64,000 bases of DNA, from positions 62,001 to 126,000 of IMG/VR virus record IMGVR_UViG_3300030106_005509. The stretch is one strand, 5' to 3'. How positions within the stretch are numbered: position 1 is the first letter of the stretch; each line of letters starts with the position of its first letter. A program made the position numbers and the translations under genes. Shown piece by piece: positions 16,581 to 24,200 of this stretch. Origin of the DNA: a virus. The notes beneath the pieces were generated by a model. The model was not told the DNA's origin, made no database searches, and was given only the letters and a program-made list of their open reading frames with translations.

Positions 16581-18620
16581 TTAACTCTCTCTACCCACGT
16601 AAAACTCTTTTATTTTAGTCACAACCTTTCTGATTCTGTGTGGTGTCATCCACCAGCCAACAGGGAGGCAAAGCATCTCGCGTGACACTTCGTTCATCAC
16701 AGAAAGCTTCCGTTTTGTTGAATACTTTTTGAATACTAGATGTTTGTCATTTCTAGAATGAACCACATTTGTTTGTACGCCTCGATCTAAAAGATATTTC
16801 TTCAATTCGTCTCGGTAGAGAGCCTTTATCGTGAACAGCCAGTAACTGGAATCAAATCCAAATTTGTTTTCTGGAAGTGTGACATAGCGTAAATCTTGAA
16901 GATTTTCATAATATGTATGAGCATGTTCTCTGTTTTGCTCTATACATCCTCCTACGTATGGCATATTTCCAATACCTATCGCAGAAGATATATCATTCAT
17001 ATGAAACTTGAAACCCAAATCTTTTATAGGCTGTCCGCTCCTAAAGTCTTCCTTGTTATCTCTGTCTATGCCAAACCATCTTTTTCTTCTTGCGATTGAT
17101 TTGAATTTAGGAGGCGTGATCAACAAACCTCCATCTCCAGTCGTTAGAGATTTAATAGCCTGAAAACTGAAACAGCTAAATGTATATTGATCTTTCAAGA
17201 CATTCCCTACATAAGAACCATTCCAAGTAGAACCCCAAGCGTGAGCGCAATCCTCAACCACATATAAAGGTTTTCCGTATTTTAGAAGATAGCCTTTTTT
17301 TATCTCTTCTAGTCTTTGGTAGTCTATCGGATATCCACCCCAATGCACGAAGCTTAATATCCTAGTATTTTCATTGAGTAGCTTTACTACTTTGTTCAAG
17401 TCAATATTAAAATTTGACGATTCTATATCACACCACTTTATAGACAAGCCATTAGACACTATTGGTAAAAGACCAGCTGCGCAGGTTAGTGGACTGCAAA
17501 TGACCTCGCATGATTCATCTAATTTTTCTGCTTCTTTTATCAAATCAAATGCAAGATGTAAAGCAGACGTACCAGAGTTAACGGTTACTATATTTTTATT
17601 AGCAAAATGATTGACAAGCTTTTTCTCAAAAATTTCATTAACACTACCCTGAGCTATATGACCAGATCTTAAAACTTTATGGCTTTCTGTTATTGCATCT
17701 TCGTGCATAAAAACCCTAAACAGGGGAACTACTAATTTTTTAGGTTTTGTTTTTCTTATATTCTGAATCATATCTACTACATGTGCCATGTATGATAATT
17801 CATTTTCAGGTTCAGTCCCCTTAGCTGAATACACTTCGTCTTTTTTATCTCTAGGCTTTACTTTCATCCTAATATGCGAACCAAAATACTCATTTCCTTC
17901 TTTCCAGAAGTAATTATTTTTTGCGGCTTGTGGTGATTTCACGCCGTATGCACTGGACAAAGAATTCTTTGTATATGGAAATTTTACATGTGGCCTTGCC
18001 GATAACTGATCTCTTACTTTACTGTCTTCTACTGATTGCTCAACATATCCGTAATCATATTCTAAGTGTTCTAAGTATACTTTTGTACCAGTGTCACCTT
18101 TGTACAAATCTGTAGGCTGTGGAGTAAAATCAAATTTAGAAATATCTACTTTTGTTGTGTCTACAAACATGCAGTAAACACACGGGAAAGTGTGACTAAC
18201 CCTATCAGCTGAATCTATAGCATACGGAGTACCGAAAAATGCTAAGTTGTTCTTATCCATATGGTCTATGATCTCTAATAGAGATGGGCCAATGAAAAAA
18301 TCTGGGTCTAGAAAAAGAACATACCTTGTTTTTATATGGCGTATAGTTTTGTTTAGACCTGCTGCATGATGAAAGCTTCCTACATGTATAGCTCTATTTT
18401 TTTGGGGAACCTCTACTTTTGACTGATCAACACCCTCAATAATCTTGAAATTAGGAATACTCTCAACCATACCCAAACTCTTCGAGGGTTGATTATTTGC
18501 GACTACCCATTGCAAACCGTCTGTTGAGTATTCAGATATTAATTTCCAGTTTGATTCTAAAAAATTAGAGCAGTTCCAAGCTGCACTAGCTATCGTTAGA
18601 TCGCTAATCTGTACTGACAT
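16581..18620 (-). CDS. Fusion of GT-A glycosyltransferase and DegT-type sugar aminotransferase
   Basis: A two-part protein of 679 residues. Residues 1-280 resemble GT2: A-S-A-A-W-N-C at the start and F-L-D105-P-D107-F as DxD. Residues 297-679 form a DegT/DnrJ/EryC1/StrS aminotransferase: V-N-S-G-T-S-A-L-H-L, V-V-E-D457-C-A-H-A, and F-Q-A-I-K490-S-L-T-T-G-D-G-G with the PLP lysine. The aminotransferase would convert a 4-keto sugar (RmlB product) to a 4-amino sugar. The fusion would link precursor synthesis to transfer. It overlaps the methyltransferase gene upstream. Confidence 0.85.
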   Translation of the reverse strand: MSVQISDLTIASAAWNCSNFLESNWKLISEYSTDGLQWVVANNQPSKSLGMVESIPNFKIIEGVDQSKVEVPQKNRAIHVGSFHHAAGLNKTIRHIKTRYVLFLDPDFFIGPSLLEIIDHMDKNNLAFFGTPYAIDSADRVSHTFPCVYCMFVDTTKVDISKFDFTPQPTDLYKGDTGTKVYLEHLEYDYGYVEQSVEDSKVRDQLSARPHVKFPYTKNSLSSAYGVKSPQAAKNNYFWKEGNEYFGSHIRMKVKPRDKKDEVYSAKGTEPENELSYMAHVVDMIQNIRKTKPKKLVVPLFRVFMHEDAITESHKVLRSGHIAQGSVNEIFEKKLVNHFANKNIVTVNSGTSALHLAFDLIKEAEKLDESCEVICSPLTCAAGLLPIVSNGLSIKWCDIESSNFNIDLNKVVKLLNENTRILSFVHWGGYPIDYQRLEEIKKGYLLKYGKPLYVVEDCAHAWGSTWNGSYVGNVLKDQYTFSCFSFQAIKSLTTGDGGLLITPPKFKSIARRKRWFGIDRDNKEDFRSGQPIKDLGFKFHMNDISSAIGIGNMPYVGGCIEQNREHAHTYYENLQDLRYVTLPENKFGFDSSYWLFTIKALYRDELKKYLLDRGVQTNVVHSRNDKHLVFKKYSTKRKLSVMNEVSREMLCLPVGWWMTPHRIRKVVTKIKEFYVGRES

Positions 18621-19197
18621 TCTTTTTTACCTTTGCTAATCTAAGATGTATGTTGTTCTTCTCAACGATCTCTATAGGGTCTAGTCTATCCACCAAAAAA
18701 TTAGGATCTTTGTCAAGCTCGTCTATGAGTTTTTTGCATCCATAGTCATCTCTGTTTTCGTAATAGTCGTCAAATATAACAACTGTTTCGTCGTCCATGA
18801 ACTTTTCTACATTCTTCCAGTCACTTTCTATCGTTTCTACTGAATGTCCACCGTCAATAAAAACAAAGTCTATTTGTCTTTCTGGAGAGAATCTGGCTAA
18901 TGTTTTCACGGTATTCCCAGCAACCAATTTATGCTGTATACCCTCTCGTCTAAGTCGGCGCTTGGCTCTTCCAATATTGGCATGGCTTTTTCCATTAAAC
19001 TCCCTATCCATGAACTCTTCATTTCCCCAGTCAAATATGTCAAAGCCGTAATAGAATACGTCATCGTTATATTCTTTTGCCTTGTTAACCATAGTTATCG
19101 CACTGTTTCCACGATGCGTTCCAACCTCAAGTATGGTTTTAGGCTGTCTGCCTTCTACTTCTGCTATTAATGTTTTGTATCGCCCAAGTAATTCCAT
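18604..19197 (-). CDS. Class I SAM methyltransferase
   Basis: A protein of 197 residues. T-I-L-E-V-G-T-H-R-G-N-S is motif I, Y-G-F-D-I-F-D follows, and D-F-V-F-I-D-G-G-H-S plus V-V-I-F-D-D-Y match Methyltransf_24/TylF-like enzymes. It probably modifies a sugar of the glycan. It overlaps both neighbours, including 31 bases with the transferase gene upstream, so it is strongly coupled. Confidence 0.8.
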   Translation of the reverse strand: MELLGRYKTLIAEVEGRQPKTILEVGTHRGNSAITMVNKAKEYNDDVFYYGFDIFDWGNEEFMDREFNGKSHANIGRAKRRLRREGIQHKLVAGNTVKTLARFSPERQIDFVFIDGGHSVETIESDWKNVEKFMDDETVVIFDDYYENRDDYGCKKLIDELDKDPNFLVDRLDPIEIVEKNNIHLRLAKVKKNVSTD

Positions 19198-19931
19198 GCT
19201 TCACCTGATCTTATTTCGTCTAAAGTCCATTGTTGATAAGCTAATCCGTAAAAAAAGTCACGATCCATAGGTGGATTCTCAATGTCCGACACCTCACCCA
19301 GATTTCTCGATGGGTTAGTAAAGATCGTAGGAACTCCGTTGAGTAATGCTGTTATTCCTGCATTTGAATGGTCTGTTACCAACGCCCATGCATTCGGTAG
19401 CACTCTTTCTAGAGGGATTTCATTTTTTATAGATACAACTATTTTTCTGTCTGTGTATTGCTGCAACTCTCTTACGGTATTTCTTAGCCAGTCATGCATA
19501 CCCCAATAGTCCGCCATATATTTTGACGGAGGGACAACTATTACATGATCTCCTGTTTTACGCCAGTCTTTTACCTTCAAACCTTTTAGCTGTAATTGTA
19601 AAAAACGATCTGAGTCAAACTTACCAAGACCGTTATGCCAAAATGTGTTGTTAGTTATTCTATAATACCCATCGTAAGACTCTGGCGTGGTTGATCTAAA
19701 AAAATATCCGTGATCTATATGCCAGTAATCCTTTGCGGCTTTAAGGGCATCTCCACAACCACGAAGTATTCCGTAACTAGCAACGCGAGGAACTATTATG
19801 TTTCTCTTTGCTAATTCTTGAAGCTTAAAAATGTCTATGATTCCACCACCACAGCCTTCAGCAAAAGCCCTTCCTACAACCTTGCTTCTCTCATGTTGTG
19901 TAAGAATTGTCTTTGGTGGAGACGCTGCCAT
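19167..19931 (-). CDS. Capsule-type GT-B glycosyltransferase, paralog family 1
   Basis: A protein of 254 residues related to the one at 22558-23538: both share D-W-R/E-W-R followed by G-D-H-V, Y-T-D-R, a N-A-W-A/C-x-V-T segment, N-G-V/I-P, and a C-terminal Y-x-x-W-x-L-D/E-E-x-R/M-x-G-x-A-W-N. The N-terminal domain is shorter than in the other two copies. It lies immediately downstream of a GT-A gene with no gap. Confidence 0.6.
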   Translation of the reverse strand: MAASPPKTILTQHERSKVVGRAFAEGCGGGIIDIFKLQELAKRNIIVPRVASYGILRGCGDALKAAKDYWHIDHGYFFRSTTPESYDGYYRITNNTFWHNGLGKFDSDRFLQLQLKGLKVKDWRKTGDHVIVVPPSKYMADYWGMHDWLRNTVRELQQYTDRKIVVSIKNEIPLERVLPNAWALVTDHSNAGITALLNGVPTIFTNPSRNLGEVSDIENPPMDRDFFYGLAYQQWTLDEIRSGEAWNYLGDTKH

Positions 19932-19932
19932 T

Positions 19933-20709
19933 CTATTGTGGATCTTTATGACCTTTCATAGAGGGTAAACCGTGCCTTTTCCAATGTATTCCTTTTTTAT
20001 GAACTAAGTATTCAGCAAAAGGCCCATGTTCTACGACATTGTTTTCTTGGACATCTACAATATCTCTGGTTGCTATATTTGTATATTCTTCAACGACCAT
20101 TCTAAATACATAGCCGTCATCCCATCTAAGATATTTTCTAAACTCACCACTTCTAAACTTGTTGATAACAATACTTAAGAGCAAGGCTCCTTCTTCTTTT
20201 AAGTTAAATCCAATTATGCCGGACTCTATCCCAGTGCCAGACTTTTTCCTGTGAGGCCCTAAGTGATAGAACATAGAGTGACCGCTAAATATCTCCTCTA
20301 TCTTTGATCCCGGCAGATGCTTATTTACCACCGTGTCGCTATCTAGGAATACTATAGCCTCGTAGCCTGACTTATTATCCATAGCCGCATTGAGTGCTAC
20401 TATCTTTCTAAACCACTGAGAGGCTCTTTGATTGAATTTAGTTTTTTCCTCATAGACACCTTCAAATTTACCACCAAGCTCGACAGGTATGATGTCCTCG
20501 TTTTCCTTTAGCCATGAAGAAAGAAAGCTATCTTGTTCTAAGTCATGAAAAATAAACTTTCTATGGTGGGGAATAACTGCGTCTAGACCGTCTTCGTGAG
20601 CAATGAGAAGATCGCCTTCTGTCTTATATTTGACGAAAGACGTAATCATGTCATTTCCGGTAGCTTTAAAAAGCTTGTCATTGAATGTCGTTACATAAAG
20701 GACTTTCAT
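19933..20709 (-). CDS. GT-A (GT8-like) glycosyltransferase
   Basis: A protein of 258 residues. A Rossmann-like start M-K-V-L-Y-V-T-T is followed by A-I-V-F-L-D-S-D-T-V-V with the DxD motif that binds Mn and nucleotide sugar. G-I-E-S-G-I-I-G-F-N is the usual acceptor-side segment. The start overlaps the upstream stop (ATGA). Sugar specificity is unknown. Confidence 0.7.
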   Translation of the reverse strand: MKVLYVTTFNDKLFKATGNDMITSFVKYKTEGDLLIAHEDGLDAVIPHHRKFIFHDLEQDSFLSSWLKENEDIIPVELGGKFEGVYEEKTKFNQRASQWFRKIVALNAAMDNKSGYEAIVFLDSDTVVNKHLPGSKIEEIFSGHSMFYHLGPHRKKSGTGIESGIIGFNLKEEGALLLSIVINKFRSGEFRKYLRWDDGYVFRMVVEEYTNIATRDIVDVQENNVVEHGPFAEYLVHKKGIHWKRHGLPSMKGHKDPQ

Positions 20710-21380
20710 GCCATTTCTTCCAGTAAGGGAAAGAACCTAGAAAATACTCCAAGTCTCTTGCCATAAACTAATTGGTGGTTAACCTTTTTTGTATTTACTA
20801 CCCACAATGCACCAGAACCAAACTCAATTTCGTGACAATTCTGTTTTTGTTTGCAGGCATCGCAGTAAGTGCAGGGACAGGAGATCCTCCACACTCTAGC
20901 TTCATTATCAAGATTCAAAAATATTCTCATAGGCTCTTGATCATAATTATCCATGTGCATTCTACGAGGTATTTCTTTTGTATCAAACCTAAGATTGAAT
21001 TGGTCATCTCTGACATACTTCAAATCTCCCATGAAGTACCTAGAAGCCAAATCATTGCTAAACAATCTATATCGCTTTACAGAGAATTCCCCAAGTCTAT
21101 CTCTTATATTTGCTAAAATTGTTCCAGCCTCAGCATTTCTAAACAAGGTGCTTGGCTTCCCAATGATTCCCTCTACGGTATGCTTTCCTCCGACATCATA
21201 GTTGTTTTTGTTTTGTGTTTGTGAATCTTGAAGTATTGCAATTTCATCCTTAGAAACAAAGTTGTCAATTATCACAAGTTTCTTGTCTAGGTAATATTGA
21301 GACAGATCATCTGATTCTTTTTTATGTGAAACAATAATATTGTTAGGCAGTTCTTCACTTAGCGTGACTTTTGTTTTCAT
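20706..21380 (-). CDS. Fe(II)/2OG-oxygenase-like protein with Cys cluster
   Basis: A protein of 224 residues with a GGAG ribosome site 7 bases before the ATG. M-H142-M-D144 and N-H202-Q with a basic residue at 208-209 fit the H-x-D...H...R pattern of double-stranded beta-helix oxygenases. An insertion carries C168, C170, C173, C176 and C182, a spacing that could bind zinc or an iron-sulfur cluster. Its job in the glycan cluster is unknown; hydroxylation of a sugar or protein acceptor is a guess. Confidence 0.5.
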   Translation of the reverse strand: MKTKVTLSEELPNNIIVSHKKESDDLSQYYLDKKLVIIDNFVSKDEIAILQDSQTQNKNNYDVGGKHTVEGIIGKPSTLFRNAEAGTILANIRDRLGEFSVKRYRLFSNDLASRYFMGDLKYVRDDQFNLRFDTKEIPRRMHMDNYDQEPMRIFLNLDNEARVWRISCPCTYCDACKQKQNCHEIEFGSGALWVVNTKKVNHQLVYGKRLGVFSRFFPLLEEMA

Positions 21381-21903
21381 TTAACTTCTCCATCTTAGAA
21401 GCTGGAACTATATAGTTTTTTGGTAGATACGGGCCATACTGCTTTTCTTGCTTGACTTCGTCAAACTTATCTCTTGTTATTTGACCTAGTACTTCTACCA
21501 CCTTATTTTTTATATCCCATCTGGTAAGGACATAAAGTTTTGGAGGGGTTCTTTGTTCGTATTCTTTTACTGTGATTTTCAGTTCTGGCTCCCCTCTACC
21601 CATGTAGGTTATCGTTTTAACCTCAACCCCATCGAAGTCTTGACCAGAATCTCGAACTGAATATATTTCTTCATCAACCTTTTGGTCTGTTGCTAGAGCG
21701 TATCCAAGCTCGCCAATAACACCAAGAAAATGAGCCATGTATTGTTTATCAACTTTAAACTCGGAAGACATCTCCTCCTTGCCATCATTCATAAACTTAG
21801 CAACGTCTTTGTTTCTAAACGATACATCTTTTGCGTCATGTCGCTTCATCGCAAGGTCTAAAGCGTAATCAAGTTGTTCGTGGTTCAATTTAAATTTTGT
21901 CAT
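21355..21903 (-). CDS. PD-(D/E)XK nuclease-like protein
   Basis: A protein of 182 residues. G-E65-L-G-Y followed by D91-G-V-E94-V-K96 matches a restriction-endonuclease-like active site (E...D-x2-E-x-K). It sits inside the glycan cluster, coupled to an FkbM methyltransferase gene by four bases and overlapping the next gene by 26. This is unusual company; it may be a cargo or homing-type nuclease, or an anti-competitor function. No methylase partner for a restriction system is seen. Confidence 0.55.
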   Translation of the reverse strand: MTKFKLNHEQLDYALDLAMKRHDAKDVSFRNKDVAKFMNDGKEEMSSEFKVDKQYMAHFLGVIGELGYALATDQKVDEEIYSVRDSGQDFDGVEVKTITYMGRGEPELKITVKEYEQRTPPKLYVLTRWDIKNKVVEVLGQITRDKFDEVKQEKQYGPYLPKNYIVPASKMEKLNENKSHAK

Positions 21904-22574
21904 TTGTCAAATCCATAAATCATTAGGCATTTACTATCTACTGGTATTCTTTTTCCGCCAAGAGACTCCAAAAGATCACAGCACAAATCTTTGTCTTGGT
22001 CTATCTCGAAGACAACCACAGGCTTCCATTTCTCTATCGTTCTCTTTGCACCTTTAAGTATCCTAAGCTCATGCCCTTGCGTGTCAATCTTTATTAACCC
22101 AACTTCATGAAAGTTGTGAGAATCTAATGCTCTGACATCGACTACATCTTCAGGGGTGAACTTGTTTCCTTTGATCTGGTCTGTGTAGACTATTTTGCAA
22201 TCGCCGCAATTTTTGACACCCAGAAGTAGATTTCCTTGAGTTTTCTTCTCGCCTAGACCATGACTGTAAAGACTTATGTTGTCTAAATTCTTTGTGTTTT
22301 CAATGAAGCACTCTCTGTTTTTTTCGGCTGGCTCGAAAGCTTCTACTTTGTCAAATTTTTCAGCAAGCGGCCTGCTCCATATACCTACATTACCACCAGC
22401 GTCAACAAACGTACCGAAGTTAGTAACGGCATCTAAAGCAGCCTTCCTCACTCTTCTTTCGTAGTAAAGATCTGTGTGAGTAGGATCAGAATCCTTCTTC
22501 TTTCTCTCGTTTATTTTTCTTGTTATAAGTTCGTCCCCGTCAGGAACGCACCACACGTCATTTATCCTGTGCAT
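21900..22574 (-). CDS. FkbM-family methyltransferase
   Basis: A protein of 224 residues. F-V-D-A-G-G-N-V-G-I-W-S is motif I, V-E-A-F-E-P the acidic loop, and L-I-K-I-D-T-Q-G-H-E with V-V-V-F-E the FkbM signature. These enzymes O-methylate sugars and other small hydroxyls. It overlaps its upstream neighbour by 17 bases. Confidence 0.85.
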   Translation of the reverse strand: MHRINDVWCVPDGDELITRKINERKKKDSDPTHTDLYYERRVRKAALDAVTNFGTFVDAGGNVGIWSRPLAEKFDKVEAFEPAEKNRECFIENTKNLDNISLYSHGLGEKKTQGNLLLGVKNCGDCKIVYTDQIKGNKFTPEDVVDVRALDSHNFHEVGLIKIDTQGHELRILKGAKRTIEKWKPVVVFEIDQDKDLCCDLLESLGGKRIPVDSKCLMIYGFDK

Positions 22575-23538
22575 GTTTTAGATTACTCCTTAAATGATTC
22601 CAAGCAAGCCCTTGACGCATCTCTTCTAAAGACCATTCTGCGTAAGACATGTCGTAAACCCATTGATTTCTGCTAGGCTTTTCTGGGTCTTCTATCTTCT
22701 TTATTGTATGCCCTGCAACATCATAAGCTAAACAAATTGGATCTTCCGTTATGACAGGTATACCGTTAAAAGCAGCGTCAACAGCGCCGTTTGACGTTCT
22801 AGTCACAGCGCACCAAGCATTTTTTAAGTCTTCTTTGATGCTAACCTGTTTAGCGTCAGTTAGTTTTATATTATCGACTCCTTCTGGAGGTCGAATTCTA
22901 TTTCTTATCTCTTTATCGCCTATGGGATGTGTTCTAAAGACAATAGGTCTGTCAGTATACTCCCTAACCCTTTTGACTAGATTGTGATAGTAGTCTGTAG
23001 GATCAGTCCACATATTAGACATTGGGTCGCTTTCGGTTCCAACATGAGACAGGCCAGCGCCGTAATGTGTTTGACCTATGATCAAAACATGATCGCCAGA
23101 GTTGCGCCACTCTTTTATTCGTAACTTTCTCTTTTTAAACCTGTCGTTTGGGCTATTCTCGTTGTAAAAATTTGCACCCCTTTTGATGCCATCAACACCT
23201 ATTGAGTAATATCTCTCACTAGAGTCTCTATTTCTATCGTCGTCAAGAATCCCACAGTCCAGCATCACTCTTTGGCGACCAAGCTCTATCATTTTATTTT
23301 TTATGGCAACCCTCATGTAGCCTTCTTCTGCCATGCCATGAGGATCGGAGTGATAACAAAGAGATTCGTATCTTGTTACTTCAGCTATTTGAAACGATAC
23401 ATCGCATCTTTCAAGTTTATGCAGGTCACTTTTTGACTTTACAAGCTCAACGTGATCTCCAGAGCTAACGACCCCTTTAGTAAAGGACTCCATTATCTCA
23501 TCTGTTCTTCTTTTTGTGTAACATATAGCTACTTTCAT
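22558..23538 (-). CDS. Capsule-type GT-B glycosyltransferase, paralog family 1
   Basis: A protein of 326 residues when started at the ATG that overlaps the upstream stop (TAATG at 23540-23536); an alternative start six codons earlier (23556) is less likely. T-R-T-S-N-G-A-V-D-A-A-F-N-G-I-P-V-I is the GT-B C-terminal signature. It is a clear paralog of the proteins at 19167-19931 and, more distantly, 12679-13632. Confidence 0.6.
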   Translation of the reverse strand: MKVAICYTKRRTDEIMESFTKGVVSSGDHVELVKSKSDLHKLERCDVSFQIAEVTRYESLCYHSDPHGMAEEGYMRVAIKNKMIELGRQRVMLDCGILDDDRNRDSSERYYSIGVDGIKRGANFYNENSPNDRFKKRKLRIKEWRNSGDHVLIIGQTHYGAGLSHVGTESDPMSNMWTDPTDYYHNLVKRVREYTDRPIVFRTHPIGDKEIRNRIRPPEGVDNIKLTDAKQVSIKEDLKNAWCAVTRTSNGAVDAAFNGIPVITEDPICLAYDVAGHTIKKIEDPEKPSRNQWVYDMSYAEWSLEEMRQGLAWNHLRSNLKHAQDK

Positions 23539-24200
23539 TAGAGGTAACTCCTCCAAAGCTCAGCATAATCCACATCTTGCCAGTTATCAAACCAAGGACC
23601 ACCATTGGTAAAGTGAATCACAGCAGGCGGTGTTTCAGGCTTGTCGTACTCACCTTCTAGCCAGTTCCACTCTAGAGGTATCTCGCCTATCTCTTCATCA
23701 TTTAAAAATTGAAATCTATGCAGAAAAGCTCCCGACTCGCTACTTGCTATATCTTTTGTTAGGGCTTTATTAGAAGGATGAGAGCAATTCCATAATATGC
23801 AACTAGACCAGTTTTTTCTTGGGTAAGAAACTTGCTTTTGACCATCCATTTTTACAGCGTTTCTAGGCACATAGTCATGTTTAACGCACATTAGTGCGTA
23901 TTTGTCGTCTGCCATGGCGAACAACTCAGCTACGTCTTTCGTGAATAAAAAGTCACAGTCTATGAATAATGCCCAGCCGTTGTAATCTGCTAGATATGGA
24001 GTCAGAAACCTAGTGTAAGTAAACTCCACAGAACCAGCTTCTGGTTGTGGCCTGTAATACTCTCCGGTCTCAATAAGCGTCTCTCTAACAATCGGTGTGA
24101 TATCAAGCTCTTGCGATGCGTGTTCTTTTAGGGATTTAACACAGACATTGTAAGCGTCTGTTTCTCTGCTGTCCCATCCAATAAAAACTTTAAGTGTCAT
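23538..24200 (-). CDS. GT8-like glycosyltransferase
   Basis: A protein of 220 residues. I-G-W-D-S-R-E at the start, A-L-F-I-D-C-D-F with DxD, and C-terminal V-I-H-F-T-N-G-G-P-W are characteristic of GT8-type transferases that bind UDP-sugars through Mn. It overlaps the upstream fusion gene by 11 bases. Confidence 0.78.
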   Translation of the reverse strand: MTLKVFIGWDSRETDAYNVCVKSLKEHASQELDITPIVRETLIETGEYYRPQPEAGSVEFTYTRFLTPYLADYNGWALFIDCDFLFTKDVAELFAMADDKYALMCVKHDYVPRNAVKMDGQKQVSYPRKNWSSCILWNCSHPSNKALTKDIASSESGAFLHRFQFLNDEEIGEIPLEWNWLEGEYDKPETPPAVIHFTNGGPWFDNWQDVDYAELWRSYL

